Positions 18,801 through 29,243 are shown, counted from the stretch's first letter. The stretch: 64,000 bases of DNA from Oscillospiraceae bacterium (GCA_003514385.1 DOQR01000008.1:62463-126462); one strand, 5' to 3'. The notes: a model not told the origin generated them from the sequence alone. A program made the numbers and translations.

Positions 18801-19773
18801 ATTTATCCTCAGACTGCGGCGCGCAGTAGTTCTCCGCCGCGAATTTAAAACCGTCGCGTATGAATTTGTTCGCCTCCTTGGCGATGTTTGCAAAATAATA
18901 TATATCGAAGCTGTGGAATCCGCCCTCGAATATCCTGAACTCAACGGGAACACCCGCCGCCCGGAGCGAATCGACATAACTCTGCGTCTCCGCAAGAAAC
19001 GGGTCTATACTGCCGATAAAGGTGAGCGTCGGCGGCAGACCGGAAAAGTCCGTCTCGCGCGCGGGCGCGGCGTATTTCGAGACCCTGTCCGTGCCGTAGT
19101 CGTCGCCGAGATACAGCTTCCACGCGGCGATGTTCGACTTCGTGTTCCAGACGGGCGCGTCGTTGTTTTTTGAAGTTTCGGTCGGGCGGTCGTCGAGCAT
19201 CGGATAGAGCGGCATCTGAAATGCAATATTCACTTCACCTTTGTCGCGGGCGTAGAGCGTGAGCGCCGCGGTCATTCCGCCGCCCGCGCTGTTGCCGCCG
19301 ACAAATATCTTGTCCCGCCGCATCCCGTATTTTTTGCCGTTCTCCTTGAGCCAGAGCAGAGCGAGGTAGCAGTCCTCGAGCGCAGCGGGAAAGGGGGCAT
19401 AGAGCGATTTTTTGTAGTCCGGCACGACCATGACGCAGCCTGTTGCGCCGACAAACGAGCGCACGAAGCCGTGATCCTGCTCGGGTATGCCCATGGCGTA
19501 GCCGCCGCCGTGTATCCACAGAAGCCCCGGCATTTCGCCCTCGCGCTTTCTCGGTGAATATACGCATAGCCGAAGCTCACTCCCGTCCGCGCGGGGAATC
19601 TTTATCTGCTCGCACTTTATCTTCCACGGCGTAACGTCCGCGCCGCGCCCGAAGTTTTTCAGAATGAAGTTGCAGAATTTGAACTTCCGCTCGCTGAAGC
19701 TCGGCCAGACGAAGCGGATAGCCTCGCCTATCGGGCGCAGTTGGCGGTCGATCATGCTTGATTTTATAACCAT
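18799..19773 (-). CDS. Alpha/beta hydrolase, HSL-type esterase/lipase
   Basis: The 324-aa protein carries the hormone-sensitive-lipase family motifs: the oxyanion HGGGYAMG (about residue 90), the nucleophile elbow GGNSAGGGM (about 165), the acid in FIGSIDPFLAE (about 265), and the His in GGFHSFD (about 295). It lacks a signal peptide, so it is likely cytoplasmic. Family members cleave short-chain esters or deacetylate sugars; the substrate is not evident. GGTGAAAAG precedes the ATG. It lies downstream of the glycogen operon but is separated from it by a terminator. Confidence 0.88.
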   Translation of the reverse strand: MVIKSSMIDRQLRPIGEAIRFVWPSFSERKFKFCNFILKNFGRGADVTPWKIKCEQIKIPRADGSELRLCVYSPRKREGEMPGLLWIHGGGYAMGIPEQDHGFVRSFVGATGCVMVVPDYKKSLYAPFPAALEDCYLALLWLKENGKKYGMRRDKIFVGGNSAGGGMTAALTLYARDKGEVNIAFQMPLYPMLDDRPTETSKNNDAPVWNTKSNIAAWKLYLGDDYGTDRVSKYAAPARETDFSGLPPTLTFIGSIDPFLAETQSYVDSLRAAGVPVEFRIFEGGFHSFDIYYFANIAKEANKFIRDGFKFAAENYCAPQSEDK

Positions 19774-19786
19774 ATCTTTTCACCGT

Positions 19787-19839
19787 AAAAAAACGAGGAC
19801 CGACGGTGTCCCGTCGCTTCGGCGGTCACTGCGGTCCTC
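19787..19839 (-). terminator. Terminator of the glycogen operon
   Basis: On the minus strand GAGGACCG (complement of 19832-19839) pairs with CGGTCCTC (complement of 19795-19802), then seven T residues (complement of 19787-19793). It follows the glgA stop by about 15 bases. Confidence 0.8.
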
Positions 19840-19853
19840 CGCTTGAATTTTTG

Positions 19854-21278
19854 TTACTTGCCTATGGTCTCTCTGTAAAGACGCATATATTCTCGCGCCG
19901 AGCGTCCCCAGCTGTTGTCGCATTCGAGCGCGCGTTCAACGAGCGAAGCCCAGTATTTCTTGTCCGAATACGCGCCCAACGCTCTGCGTATCGCGCCGAG
20001 CATATCATGGGCATTGTAGCTCTTGAAAGTGAAGCCGTTGCCCTTGCCGTCGCCGGAGTCAGTGATGCTGTCCTTGAGTCCGCCGGTTTCGCGGACTATC
20101 GGGAGAGTGCCGTATCTGAGCGCGAGCATCTGCGAAAGGCCGCACGGCTCGCTCTTCGACGGCATGAGGAACATGTCGCATCCTGCATATATCTTGCGCG
20201 CAAGGTCGGGGATGAATGCTATGCGCAGCCCGACTTTTCCCGGGTAACGCGCTTCGATCTCGCGGAAGAAGTTCTCATATTCCCAGTCGCCCGTGCCGAG
20301 CACAACGAGCTGAACATCAGTCGTGCTCAGCAGCTCGTCGAGGATGGCTTTGACGAGGTCGAGACCCTTGTGCGACACAAGGCGCGATACCATGCCGATT
20401 ATCGGCACATCGTCGCGCACGGGCAGGGAGAACTCGCGCTGGAGATCCGCCTTGTCCTCTTTCTTGCCTGCGGGGTCTTTTGCGGAGAAGTTCTTTGCAA
20501 TCGCCTTGTCGGTCTCGGGGTTATAGATATCCGTATCTATGCCGTTGAGGATACCGTGGAGCTTATACTGGCGCTCGCGCAGAATCGGATCGAGTCCGTG
20601 GCTGAACCAGGGGTCGAGTATCTCCTCTGCGTATGTCGGGCTGACCGTGGTCACAACATCGGCACATTCGATAGCGCCCTTCATCAGATTGAGCGTACCG
20701 CCGAAATCAAGCAGCTGCTCATGCTGTTCGCCGAGACCGAACACGTCGCTGAGTATCTCTTTGCCGTAAACGCCCTGATACTGGATGTTGTGGATGGTGA
20801 ATATGTTCTTTATGCCCTCATAGCCCTCGCGGTTCGCGTACATCGTCGAGTAGTAGACCGGGACGAGAGCCGTCTGCCAGTCATTCGTATGGATGATGTC
20901 GGGCTTGAAGTCGATGTGCGGAATTATCTCAAGTACCGCGCGTGAGAAGAATGCAAAACGCTCTGCGTCATCATAGTGACCGTAGATGCCGTCGCGCTTG
21001 AAATAATACTCGTTGTCGATAAAATAGAAGATAACGCCGTCTATCTTCGCCTCGAAGATGCCGCAGTACTGCCTGCGCCACGAGACTGGGACGGTGATAT
21101 GTGTGATGAACTGCATCTGGTCGCGCAGTTCCTGCTTTATTCCGCTGTAGAGCGGCATGACAACACGGCAGCCGACAAGGCGCTTGCGCAGTGCCTTGGG
21201 CAGAGAGCCGGCAACGTCGCCGAGCCCGCCGCTCGCCATGAAGGGAAGAGCTTCACTTGCAGCATATAAGACTTTCAT
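19854..21278 (-). CDS. glgA: Glycogen synthase (ADP-glucose, GT5)
   Basis: The 474-aa protein extends alpha-1,4-glucan chains from ADP-glucose. It has the GT5 N-terminal domain (VLYAASEALPFMASGGLGDVAGSLPKAL, then FIHTNDWQTALVP-type sequence) and a GT-B C-terminal domain with GMVSRLVSHKGLDLV and the conserved SKSEPCGLSQMLALRYGTLPIVRETGGLKDS. The usual KTGGL substrate loop reads ASGGL, so the Lys is replaced. It is the last gene of glgB-C-D-A. Start and length are normal. Confidence 0.96.
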   Translation of the reverse strand: MKVLYAASEALPFMASGGLGDVAGSLPKALRKRLVGCRVVMPLYSGIKQELRDQMQFITHITVPVSWRRQYCGIFEAKIDGVIFYFIDNEYYFKRDGIYGHYDDAERFAFFSRAVLEIIPHIDFKPDIIHTNDWQTALVPVYYSTMYANREGYEGIKNIFTIHNIQYQGVYGKEILSDVFGLGEQHEQLLDFGGTLNLMKGAIECADVVTTVSPTYAEEILDPWFSHGLDPILRERQYKLHGILNGIDTDIYNPETDKAIAKNFSAKDPAGKKEDKADLQREFSLPVRDDVPIIGMVSRLVSHKGLDLVKAILDELLSTTDVQLVVLGTGDWEYENFFREIEARYPGKVGLRIAFIPDLARKIYAGCDMFLMPSKSEPCGLSQMLALRYGTLPIVRETGGLKDSITDSGDGKGNGFTFKSYNAHDMLGAIRRALGAYSDKKYWASLVERALECDNSWGRSAREYMRLYRETIGK

Positions 21279-21296
21279 TTTTCAGTCCCCTTTCTA

Positions 21297-22418
21297 TCAG
21301 ACCACTATGCCCTTGCCGACATATACCGGGAAGGTGTCGGTGCCGCAGAGTGATTTGTCGGGTTTGATTATAGATATCTTATCCATTATCACGCTGTTGA
21401 GCGTCGCGCCGGAGCCGACATACGCGCCCTGCATGATGATGGAATTTTTGACGACTGCGTCCTTGCCGATGGTGACGCCGCGGAAGAGGATACTGTTTTC
21501 AACCTTGCCCTCTATCTTGCAGCCGTCGGCAATGAGGCTGTTTTTGACATCTGCGCCGAGTCCGTAGATCGCCGGAACCTCGTCGCGTACCTTTGTATAG
21601 ACCGGGCGCTCTCTGCAGAACAGCTCGGAGCGGTTGCCGAGGTCGAGCAGAGCCATGTTGGCATCATAGAAGCTCTTGAGGGAGTCGAGAGTGACGACAA
21701 AGCCCTCGGTTTTATAGCCGCAAATTTTCAGCGCGCCGACATTCGCCTGGATGAGATCGCGCTCGAAGTCGGTGTAGTGCATGCTCGCCGCCTGAGAGAT
21801 AAGTCTCTCGAGCAGTGACTTTTTGAGCAGGAACACATTGAGCGAATAGTTGCCCTCAGCGCCGCCTGTCGAAGAAATTGCGATTTCTTTTATGCGTCCG
21901 TCGGAGTCGAGGTCGAATGTCATGGTGTTGCTCAGCGCGGGAACGGTGCCGTGGCAATATGCCGCGGTGATATCCGCACCGCTCTGCTCGTGCGCGTCAA
22001 AGAGCAGGTTGAGGTCAATATTGCAAATCGTGTTGCAGTCGCAGAGCAGGACATATTCGTTAGTCGAGCTCGATATGAACGACGTACAGCCGATAAGCGC
22101 GTCAATTCTGTTTGCAAACAGTCCGCCGGAATCCTCTGCGGAGTTGAACGGCGGCAGAATGAACATACCCTCGCGCTTGCGGGAAAGATCCCACGGCTTG
22201 CCCGTGCCGAGGTGATCCATCAGCGAGCGGTAGTTGCTCTTGGTTATAACGCCGACCTTGGAGATGCCGGAGTTCACCATATTTGAAAGCGGGAAATCTA
22301 TGAGCCTGTATCTTCCGCCGAACGGGACGGAGCCCATTGTGCGCATATTTGTAAGCTCGGGAAGCGACTGGTCATAGGTGCTGGCATAGATTATGCCGAG
22401 AACATTGTTGGCTCTCAT
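21297..22418 (-). CDS. glgD: ADP-glucose pyrophosphorylase regulatory subunit GlgD
   Basis: The 373-aa protein is GlgC-like: an N-terminal nucleotidyltransferase domain with [21 protein letters not shown], and a C-terminal left-handed beta-helix of hexapeptide repeats ([22 protein letters not shown]). The G-rich loop and the SGDH-type metal site are degenerate ([15 protein letters not shown]), which fits the non-catalytic partner found in Firmicutes GlgC/GlgD heterotetramers. Its start overlaps the glgC stop by 4 bases, so the two are probably made together. Confidence 0.95.
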   Translation of the reverse strand: MRANNVLGIIYASTYDQSLPELTNMRTMGSVPFGGRYRLIDFPLSNMVNSGISKVGVITKSNYRSLMDHLGTGKPWDLSRKREGMFILPPFNSAEDSGGLFANRIDALIGCTSFISSSTNEYVLLCDCNTICNIDLNLLFDAHEQSGADITAAYCHGTVPALSNTMTFDLDSDGRIKEIAISSTGGAEGNYSLNVFLLKKSLLERLISQAASMHYTDFERDLIQANVGALKICGYKTEGFVVTLDSLKSFYDANMALLDLGNRSELFCRERPVYTKVRDEVPAIYGLGADVKNSLIADGCKIEGKVENSILFRGVTIGKDAVVKNSIIMQGAYVGSGATLNSVIMDKISIIKPDKSLCGTDTFPVYVGKGIVV

Positions 22419-23632
22419 TTGCGTCCGTCCTCCTTTTCTCCGTCATACATGGCCTTGGGCTCAATCTTCATGCCCTTTTTGACCGTGACGCCCTTGCCGA
22501 TAACGGCGACGCCCCATTTGTCGAGATCATCCATGGCCTCGGGCCGCTCGCCGACGACGGCGTTCTCTTCAATCACCGCGTTCTCCGCGACAATGGCATA
22601 TTGAACCACCGCGCCGGACTTTATAACCGTGCCGGGCATGATTATCGAGTCTCTTATTACCGCGCCCTTTTCTATCGTGACATCCGCGAAGATAACGGAG
22701 AAGTCAACATCGCCGGAAATCTCGCAGCCCTCGGTCACCATGGAGTTCTGAACCGTTGCGTCGGGCGAGACATAGTGCGGCGGGGCGGTGGGGGTGCGGG
22801 AATATATCTTCCACGACGGGTCGCTCAGGTCGAGATCGACCTTGGGGTTGAGCAGGTCGAGGTTCGCCTCCCAGAGGCTGTCTATCGTGCCGACATCCTT
22901 CCAGTAGCCGTCGAACTGATAGGCGAAAAGACGCTCGCCCGCTTCGTGCATCGCGGGGATAAGATCATGACCGAAGTCGTTGCCGGAGTCGGGATTTGCC
23001 TCGTCCTCGAGCAGATAGCGGCGAAGCTTGCTCCAGGTGAATATGTATACGCCCATGGAAGCCTTGTTGCTGCGCGGATGCTTCGGCTTCTCTTCAAACT
23101 CGGATATCGAGCCGTCGTCGTTGACGAACATCAGACCGAAGCGCGAAGCCTCCTCCCACGGAACTTCGAGGGAAGCGATGGTGCAGTCGGCGTTCTTCTC
23201 TTTGTGATAGGCGAGCATCTTGGAGTAGTCCATTTTATAGATGTGGTCGCCGGAGAGAATAAGAACATATTCGGGCGAATAGCGGTCGATGAAGTTGATG
23301 TTCTGATATATGGCGTTCGCGGTGTTCTTGTACCACTCGGTGCCCTCTATCTGCTGATAGGGGGAGAGGATATGCACGCCGCCGTTCTCTCTGTCGAGAT
23401 CCCACGGCTGACCGTTGCCGATATAGTCGTTGAGCTCAAGCGGCTGATACTGCGTGAGCACGCCGACGGTGTATATGCCGGAGTTGACGCAGTTCGACAG
23501 CGGAAAATCGATTATCCTGTACTTGCCGCCGTAGGGAACGGCGGGTTTTGCCATGTTCTTGGTCAGAATACCGAGCCTGCTGCCCTGACCGCCTGCAAGC
23601 AGCATAGCGATACATTCTGTTTTTCTGGCCAT
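22415..23632 (-). CDS. glgC: Glucose-1-phosphate adenylyltransferase, catalytic subunit
   Basis: The 405-aa enzyme makes ADP-glucose from ATP and glucose-1-phosphate, the committed step of glycogen synthesis. Visible features are the [11 protein letters not shown] nucleotide loop, [23 protein letters not shown], the [10 protein letters not shown] metal site, the FEEKPK substrate Lys, and a beta-helix C-terminal domain. The residues missing from GlgD are present here. It lies 2 bases after glgB in the operon. Confidence 0.97.
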   Translation of the reverse strand: MARKTECIAMLLAGGQGSRLGILTKNMAKPAVPYGGKYRIIDFPLSNCVNSGIYTVGVLTQYQPLELNDYIGNGQPWDLDRENGGVHILSPYQQIEGTEWYKNTANAIYQNINFIDRYSPEYVLILSGDHIYKMDYSKMLAYHKEKNADCTIASLEVPWEEASRFGLMFVNDDGSISEFEEKPKHPRSNKASMGVYIFTWSKLRRYLLEDEANPDSGNDFGHDLIPAMHEAGERLFAYQFDGYWKDVGTIDSLWEANLDLLNPKVDLDLSDPSWKIYSRTPTAPPHYVSPDATVQNSMVTEGCEISGDVDFSVIFADVTIEKGAVIRDSIIMPGTVIKSGAVVQYAIVAENAVIEENAVVGERPEAMDDLDKWGVAVIGKGVTVKKGMKIEPKAMYDGEKEDGRK

Positions 23633-23634
23633 GT

Positions 23635-25536
23635 TTATTCCTCCTTGTTATCAGCTTTCTTGCCTTGTTTTTTCAGATAAACGACCGACAGACCCGGAAG
23701 CGTGAGCGAAATGCTCTGCCCGAACGAGTGCATCGGGATCGGTTTTGACGTGTAGGTTTTCTGCATCTTTGTTCCGCTGCCGCCGAACTCGACGCTGTCC
23801 GTGTTGAGGACTATGCGGTAAGTGCCCTTGTCCGGCACTCCGATGCGGTAGTTTTCGCGTGTGACGGGGGTGAAGTTGCACACGGCTATCAGCTCGTCGC
23901 CGCTTTTGTCAATGCGGCGGAAGGCTATGACGGAATTTGCGCTGTCGTCGCTGGATATCCAGCTGAAGCCCTCCCAGCTGTAGTCGATCTCCCACATCGC
24001 GGGGTTGCGCTTATAGAAGCGGTTGAGCGTGCGCGAAAATTCCTTGAGCTTTCTGTGCATATCGTAGTCGAGAAGCAGCCAGTCGAGCTCCTGCTTGTAG
24101 TTCCACTCGATGAACTGACCGAACTCCTGACCCATGAAGAGCAGCTTCTTGCCCGGGTGCGCCATCATATATGCAAGGAACGAACGGACTCCCGCGAATT
24201 TTTCTTCGTATGTACCGGGCATCTTGCTTATCAGCGAGCATTTGCCGTGAACCACCTCGTCGTGCGAGATAGGCAGCACGAAATTCTCGGAAAAAGCATA
24301 GAAGAACGAGAAGGTCAGGCAGTCGTGATTGAACTTCCTGAACAGACCGTCGAGCGAGAAATAGCGCAGGCAGTCGTTCATCCAGCCCATGTTCCATTTG
24401 AAGTTGAAGCCGAGACCGCCGAGATAGACGGGCTTCGAGACCATCGGCCATGAGGTGCTCTCCTCGGCTATCATCATGATGTCGCCGTGCTCTCCGAATA
24501 TAGTCTCGTTGAGCTTTTTTATAAATGCCACGGCTTCGAGATTCTCTCGTCCGCCGTAGGTGTTCGGACTCCATTCGCCGTCCTCGCGCCCGTAGTCGAG
24601 ATAGAGCATGGACGCAACGGCGTCGACCCTCAGTCCGTCCGCGTGGTAGACCTCGAGCCAGAACAGCGCGCTCGACATCAAGAAGCTCTGCACTTCCGTC
24701 CTGCCGTAGTCAAAAACTCGCGTGCCCCATTGCTTGTGTTCGCCTTTGTTCGGGTCGGCGTATTCGTAGCATGCCTCGCCGTCAAATTCGTAGAGACCGA
24801 ATTCGTCTTTCGGAAAATGCGCCGGGACCCAGTCCAATATAACTCCTATGCCGTTTTCGTGGCATTTATTAACAAAATACATGAAGTCGTCCGGCGTGCC
24901 GTAGCGTGAGGTCGGCGCAAAGTATCCGGTGACCTGATATCCCCACGAGCCGTCAAACGGGTACTCCATTATCGGCAGCAGCTCCACGTGCGTGTAGCCC
25001 ATGTCGACAACATAGGGCACGAGCCTGTCCGCGAGCTCGCGGTAAGAGAGCGTGTTGCCGTCGGCATATCGCTGCCACGAACCGACGTGCAGCTCATATA
25101 TATTCATCGGGGAGGCATATATATTCTTCCTGCGGCGTTTTTTCATCCATGCGCCGTCCGTCCACTCGAATGAGCCGAGCTCATATATCTTCGAGGCGGT
25201 TCCGGGGCGCGTCTCGGCGTGGAATGCGTAGGGGTCGCATTTCATCAGCTTGCGGCCGTCCTGCGCGATGATGAGATACTTGTAGGCGTCAAATTCCTTG
25301 AAGCCCTCGAAGTGTCCCTCCCAGAGACCCTGTTCGTTTATGCGGCTGAGCTCAAAGCCCTCTCCCGTCCAGTTGTTTCTGTCGCAGGCGACAAAAACGG
25401 CGACGGCGTGCGGAGCCCATACGCGAAAATAGGTAAAATTCTCATCCTCTTCGTCGCGGTGTGAGCCGAGATACTCATATGCTTTTGCGTTTGTACCCTG
25501 ATGGAAAAGGTACATCGGGATATTCTCATTAAGCAT
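23635..25536 (-). CDS. glgB: 1,4-alpha-glucan branching enzyme
   Basis: The 633-aa GH13 enzyme introduces alpha-1,6 branches. Domain order is CBM48 (about residues 15-115), the TIM barrel with [12 protein letters not shown] (nucleophile Asp), [11 protein letters not shown] (acid Glu) and [12 protein letters not shown] (transition-state Asp), then a beta-sandwich with [19 protein letters not shown]. It is the first gene of the operon, behind a good promoter. The ribosome binding site is not ideally spaced from the ATG. Confidence 0.97.
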   Translation of the reverse strand: MLNENIPMYLFHQGTNAKAYEYLGSHRDEEDENFTYFRVWAPHAVAVFVACDRNNWTGEGFELSRINEQGLWEGHFEGFKEFDAYKYLIIAQDGRKLMKCDPYAFHAETRPGTASKIYELGSFEWTDGAWMKKRRRKNIYASPMNIYELHVGSWQRYADGNTLSYRELADRLVPYVVDMGYTHVELLPIMEYPFDGSWGYQVTGYFAPTSRYGTPDDFMYFVNKCHENGIGVILDWVPAHFPKDEFGLYEFDGEACYEYADPNKGEHKQWGTRVFDYGRTEVQSFLMSSALFWLEVYHADGLRVDAVASMLYLDYGREDGEWSPNTYGGRENLEAVAFIKKLNETIFGEHGDIMMIAEESTSWPMVSKPVYLGGLGFNFKWNMGWMNDCLRYFSLDGLFRKFNHDCLTFSFFYAFSENFVLPISHDEVVHGKCSLISKMPGTYEEKFAGVRSFLAYMMAHPGKKLLFMGQEFGQFIEWNYKQELDWLLLDYDMHRKLKEFSRTLNRFYKRNPAMWEIDYSWEGFSWISSDDSANSVIAFRRIDKSGDELIAVCNFTPVTRENYRIGVPDKGTYRIVLNTDSVEFGGSGTKMQKTYTSKPIPMHSFGQSISLTLPGLSVVYLKKQGKKADNKEE

Positions 25537-25577
25537 TTAAGATTCTCACTTTCCTCAAAAGATGTATTATTAAATAA

Positions 25578-25606
25578 ATTATACACTCGATTATAGATTT
25601 TTTCAA
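25578..25606 (-). promoter_or_regulatory. Promoter of the glycogen operon
   Basis: On the minus strand TTGAAA (complement of 25601-25606) and TATAAT (complement of 25578-25583) have a 17-base spacer. Transcription would start about 35 bases before glgB. Confidence 0.75.
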
Positions 25607-25730
25607 GCGGTTTTTGACTACTTTATTCAATCGGCCATAGTATTTGATGTAAATTTTTTGTAAAAAATGACCAAATAAAGCCTATAATTTTTGTATTATT
25701 AATTTCGACCGCTCTGAACGGACAAAAAAT

Positions 25731-25763
25731 AAAAAACTCTGCCCGTTTGATAACGGACAGAGC
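25731..25763 (-). terminator. Terminator of the rubrerythrin gene
   Basis: On the minus strand a GCTCTGTCCGTT arm pairs with CGGGCAGAG, with one mismatch, and is followed by TTTTTTATTTTTTG. It lies 13 bases beyond the rubrerythrin stop. The remaining 25607-25730 is AT-rich, and I see no gene in it. Confidence 0.75.
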
Positions 25764-25775
25764 TTCGCTGAACTA

Positions 25776-26315
25776 TCAATAATTTGTCTTCTTGATTTCA
25801 AAATACGACTGCGGATGGGCGCAGGTGGGACATACTTTCGGCGCGGATTTGCCGACATGGATGTGTCCGCAGTTGCGGCAGACCCATACGACCTCTTCAC
25901 TGCGCTCAAAAACGATGCCCTCTTCGAGATTTTTGAGCAGTGTATTATAGCGCTCCTCATGCTCTTTTTCAATCTTGCCGACCATCTCAAAGAGCGAAGC
26001 TATGCGGTCGAAGCCCTCTTCGCGGGCGACCTCGGCGAACTCCTTGTACATCTCGGTCCACTCGTAGTTTTCGCCTGCCGCCGCGTCGCGCAGATTGTCT
26101 ATAGTCGAGGGTACTGCGCCGCCGTGCAGCTCCTTGAACCAGATCTTTGCGTGCTCCTTTTCGTTGTCCGCAGTCTCGGTGAAAATTGCGGCTATCTGCT
26201 CGTAGCCGTCTTTCTTCGCCTTTGATGCATAGTATGTGTATTTGTTCCGTGCCTGTGATTCTCCGGCGAAAGCCGCCATGAGATTTGCCTGAGTTCTGCT
26301 GCCTTTGAATTCCAT
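25776..26315 (-). CDS. Rubrerythrin
   Basis: The 179-aa protein has a ferritin-like diiron domain with the Glu ligands in [32 protein letters not shown] and [11 protein letters not shown]-terminal rubredoxin domain follows, with [20 protein letters not shown] binding one iron. It reduces hydrogen peroxide in anaerobes using electrons from rubredoxin or NADH systems. It is monocistronic with a strong ribosome binding site (AGGAGGAAACAGC) and a terminator, as expected for a highly expressed stress protein. Confidence 0.96.
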   Translation of the reverse strand: MEFKGSRTQANLMAAFAGESQARNKYTYYASKAKKDGYEQIAAIFTETADNEKEHAKIWFKELHGGAVPSTIDNLRDAAAGENYEWTEMYKEFAEVAREEGFDRIASLFEMVGKIEKEHEERYNTLLKNLEEGIVFERSEEVVWVCRNCGHIHVGKSAPKVCPTCAHPQSYFEIKKTNY

Positions 26316-26410
26316 GCTGTTTCCTCCTGTGTTTATAATATAATTATTATCCGTGTCGCGGACATCACAAAACTATTATACTTTACATGAGGGTAAAAAT
26401 AAGTCGTAAA

Positions 26411-27022
26411 TCAGCAAAAGTCTTTAAGATTTTCGATTATCATTTCGACCGCCGTTTTATAAAAATCAAAATCCTGCATCGCCTCAGCATATTCGGCGTC
26501 GTTCTTCTCTATCTCTGCGGGGATGAGCGAAGTGTCCTCGTCGTCGGGGTCATATGCGCGGTACTCGCTGTCAAAAGCCTTTGCGGCGTCTGCGGGGAAC
26601 AGCGAATCGACCGCCTCGCGCGCCGCCGGGGTCAGGGGAGCGGAGTTGCATTTGAAAAACTCGCTGAGTCCTTTCTTAGAATCGTCTATGAGATAATAGA
26701 GCGCGTATATCTTCTTCTGACTGTCGGAGAGTGCCGAGAACGCCGCGTTCATGTTGCTCTGCTTTTCGAGATATCGCTGTATGTTCATCGCCACGCCGTC
26801 GAAAGCGCGCTTGCTGTCGGCATTGCGGAGCTTCTCTTCGCTGAGCTCGGAGAATTCTTTAAGCACGCCCGATTCGTATTCGAGCTTTTTCATCTGCGCC
26901 TCGCGTTCTGCGTGCGCCCGACTCGATGCCTGCGCCGCCTTTTTGATTACCCAGAGAGTCAAAATAACAGCCGCTATGAGCGCGATTCCAAGATACCAGT
27001 ATTGTCTGAGTGCTTCAGCCAT
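26411..27022 (-). CDS. Membrane-anchored protein of unknown function
   Basis: I do not recognise this 203-aa protein. One N-terminal membrane helix (residues about 9-27, WYLGIALIAAVILTLWVI) is followed by a basic segment and then a largely helical, charged region with coiled-coil character (about 30-120). The C-terminal part is acidic (YDPDDEDTSLIPAEIEKNDAEY). Its start overlaps the rsmI stop by 8 bases, so it is translated from the same mRNA as rsmI and the tRNA methyltransferase. A role cannot be inferred from this. Confidence 0.75.
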   Translation of the reverse strand: MAEALRQYWYLGIALIAAVILTLWVIKKAAQASSRAHAEREAQMKKLEYESGVLKEFSELSEEKLRNADSKRAFDGVAMNIQRYLEKQSNMNAAFSALSDSQKKIYALYYLIDDSKKGLSEFFKCNSAPLTPAAREAVDSLFPADAAKAFDSEYRAYDPDDEDTSLIPAEIEKNDAEYAEAMQDFDFYKTAVEMIIENLKDFC

Positions 27023-27854
27023 TGTCTTTCTCTCCCTGCAAAAGTTTATATATGTCGCCCTTCTTGTGCCCGCTGAGCTTCGCCGCCTTCTTCGCGGCTT
27101 CCGAGGCGGAGTCGCCCGATGCTATGAATTTTTTCGCTTCTTCGACTGCCTGCTCGACGGCCATCTGCTCTTTTTCCTCGGGCTTTGCGCCCGCGATGAT
27201 GAGCACTATCTCGCCCTTGAGTCCGCCGTCCGCATATTTCTCGGCGGCGGCGCAGAGCGTCGTGCGGATAACCTCTTCGTGAATTTTGGTTATCTCGCGG
27301 ACGATTGCAATTTCCCTGTCGCCGAGTGCGGCGGCGAGGTCGCGGAGCGTTGCGCCTATCTTGTGCGGAGCTTCGTAGAATATCATCGTGCGCGGCTCTT
27401 TAACTATGCTCTGTATGTGCTCGGTGCGGCTCGCCTTGTTGACGCTCAGGAAACCCTCAAAAGTGAATCTTCCGGAGGGCATGCCGGATATTGCCATCGC
27501 CGTTGCGAATGCGGTCGGTCCTGGCACGGATTCGACTTTTATCCCGTGCTCGTGGCACATGCGCACCAAATCCTCGCCGGGGTCGGATATCGCGGGCATA
27601 CCCGCGTCTGTGACGAGCACGCAGCTCTCGTCGTTCATCAGCCGCGCAACTATTCGCGGGCTCATCTCGAACCTGTTGTGCTCGTGATAGCTTATCATCG
27701 GCTTTTTTATCCCGAATGAATTGAGGAGTTTCAGCGTCACTCTGGTGTCCTCTGCGGCGATGAAATCGCAGTTTTCAAACGCGTCTATCGCGCGGGGAGA
27801 GAGGTCGCCCAGATTGCCTATCGGCGTGCCGACAACATAAAGTACAGCGCTCAT
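27015..27854 (-). CDS. rsmI: 16S rRNA (cytidine1402-2'-O)-methyltransferase
   Basis: The 279-aa protein is a tetrapyrrole-methylase-fold enzyme: LYVVGTPIGNLGDLSPRAI, the FIAAEDTRVTLKLL block, SYHEHN, and VTDAGMPAISDPGEDLV, plus ESVPGPTAFATAMAISGMPSGRFTFEGFL. It methylates C1402 of 16S rRNA with SAM. It overlaps the upstream methyltransferase by 4 bases (ATGA), in the common Firmicutes yabB-rsmI arrangement. Confidence 0.95.
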   Translation of the reverse strand: MSAVLYVVGTPIGNLGDLSPRAIDAFENCDFIAAEDTRVTLKLLNSFGIKKPMISYHEHNRFEMSPRIVARLMNDESCVLVTDAGMPAISDPGEDLVRMCHEHGIKVESVPGPTAFATAMAISGMPSGRFTFEGFLSVNKASRTEHIQSIVKEPRTMIFYEAPHKIGATLRDLAAALGDREIAIVREITKIHEEVIRTTLCAAAEKYADGGLKGEIVLIIAGAKPEEKEQMAVEQAVEEAKKFIASGDSASEAAKKAAKLSGHKKGDIYKLLQGEKDNG

Positions 27855-28615
27855 TTATCAGTCTTGTTCCTTTCAGGGTCGTTATTTTCACGCTCGCGCT
27901 CGTAGTCCGAGTAGAGCATTTTCATATATTCCGAATATTCGTCCCCGTCATATATATTGAGCTGGGGCTCGACTGTCATGCCGGGCTTCCCGCCGCGCTT
28001 TCCCTCAACGAGAACGAGCCACGGGGCGCATCCGTCGCGTTTTGAAACTGTTCTGAGCCTCTTCGGTTCAATTCCCGCGGCGCTCATTTTGCACATCAGC
28101 TCGCAGAGTCGCTCCGGGCGCAGACACACGCAGAGCCTGCCGCCGAATTTTAAAAGCCACGCGGCGGCTTCGCACATGTCGTCGAGCGAACAGCACAGCC
28201 CGTGCCGCGCCCGCGCCGCAAATTCATCCGCGCTGACTATTCCCGTGCCCTCGGCTTTGTAGGGCGGATTCATCGTCACAACGTCAAATTCGCCCGCGGG
28301 GAGAAATTCGCGCACATTTCGTAAATCTTTGTTATATACCTCAAGACGGCCGCCGAGAGAATTTATCCCGGCAGCCTTGTTCATCTGTTCGCATCCCTGT
28401 TCGCTTATTTCAATGGCGGCAACGGGTCTGCTCATATTCTTTTTGAGCCACAGCAGCGGGATTATTCCGCATCCGCTGCCCATGTCGCAGCAGCGGTTGG
28501 ATTCTTTCACTGCCGCAAAGTCGGCGAGCAGAAGAGCGTCGGTCCCGAATCCGTGTTCTTTCGAGATGACCGCCGTTATGCCAGAGCCGAGATTTTCGAG
28601 CTTGAATTTGTCCAT
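27851..28615 (-). CDS. tRNA1(Val) (adenine37-N6)-methyltransferase-like protein
   Basis: The 254-aa SAM-dependent methyltransferase has FGTDALLLADFA, motif I CDMGSGCGIIPLLW, AIEISEQGCEQMNKAA, and the N6-adenine NPPY motif in VTMNPPYKAEGTG. This fits the TrmN6/YabB family. I take ATG 28615, with AAGGA 6 bases upstream, over the TTG at 28618. The RNA target is inferred from the family. The gene heads the operon with rsmI, behind the XRE regulator. Confidence 0.88.
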   Translation of the reverse strand: MDKFKLENLGSGITAVISKEHGFGTDALLLADFAAVKESNRCCDMGSGCGIIPLLWLKKNMSRPVAAIEISEQGCEQMNKAAGINSLGGRLEVYNKDLRNVREFLPAGEFDVVTMNPPYKAEGTGIVSADEFAARARHGLCCSLDDMCEAAAWLLKFGGRLCVCLRPERLCELMCKMSAAGIEPKRLRTVSKRDGCAPWLVLVEGKRGGKPGMTVEPQLNIYDGDEYSEYMKMLYSDYERERENNDPERNKTDK

Positions 28616-28624
28616 CAAATGTCC

Positions 28625-29005
28625 TTATTTGGATTTCTTTTCGATATACTGATTGACCTTGTCAAAAATTTTCTGTCTTTCTGCAGCGGAGCAAAGGCGA
28701 AGGTTGAGTATCAGCTGTTTTTCATCGGGTCTTAAAAAGATGCTCTCAACATGGAGCTCGCGGCTGGCGTTTTTAATAACATCGAGTGCGCCGTCGTCGC
28801 GTTCGCCGATAAGCTCGGCAACGGATACGTTGAAAAGCTTTGAAAGCTTGTTGAGCGTATCGAGATTCGGCACGCGGCCTTTTTCATAGTAGGTGTAGGT
28901 CGAACGGTCGAGGTTGAGCACCTCAGCGACTTCCCCCTGAGTCAGCCCGTTGAGCGTTCTGAATGTCTTGAGCCTGTTTCCGAATTCAAGATTCTGGTTT
29001 GGCAT
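28625..29005 (-). CDS. XRE-family transcriptional regulator
   Basis: The 126-aa protein has an N-terminal HTH_XRE domain (FGNRLKTFRTLNGLTQGEVAEVL, then DRSTYTYYEKGRVPNLDTLNKLSKLFNVSVAELIG). A C-terminal helical part follows (LRPDEKQLILNLRLCSAAERQKIFDKVNQYIEKK). The frame is open 7 codons upstream, but GGAGG sits 8 bases before ATG 29005. It lies 9 bases before the methyltransferase start and could be in the same transcript. Its targets are unknown. Confidence 0.88.
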   Translation of the reverse strand: MPNQNLEFGNRLKTFRTLNGLTQGEVAEVLNLDRSTYTYYEKGRVPNLDTLNKLSKLFNVSVAELIGERDDGALDVIKNASRELHVESIFLRPDEKQLILNLRLCSAAERQKIFDKVNQYIEKKSK

Positions 29006-29213
29006 ATCTTTGTCCTCCGTCCCCATCGGCTCAAAGCCGATGCATTATACAATACAATTTTAAAATATCTGAAGAAAAAAGTCTATAGTAAATATAAAAC
29101 TTTTTCCGAAAATTTAAAGAAAAGTCAATTTTTTATAAAGACAAAAGCCACACATTTTTATGTTGTGTCGGAAAACGGCTTGTGACAGCCGAAAAAGACA
29201 CTAAAAAGACATA

Positions 29214-29243
29214 TTGTAAAACACGGGTGTGCTATGATATAAT
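29214..29243 (+). promoter_or_regulatory. Promoter of the HAD-IIA/queT transcript
   Basis: TTGTAA (29214-29219) and TATAAT (29238-29243) have an 18-base spacer. This places transcription start near 29250, downstream of the first in-frame start codon of the open frame, so a later start must be used. Confidence 0.6.

Noticed and set aside
22601..23680. 359-codon frame antisense to glgC
   Set aside because: It is fully covered by a well-supported gene and has no homology-like motifs; it is a shadow of high-GC codon use.
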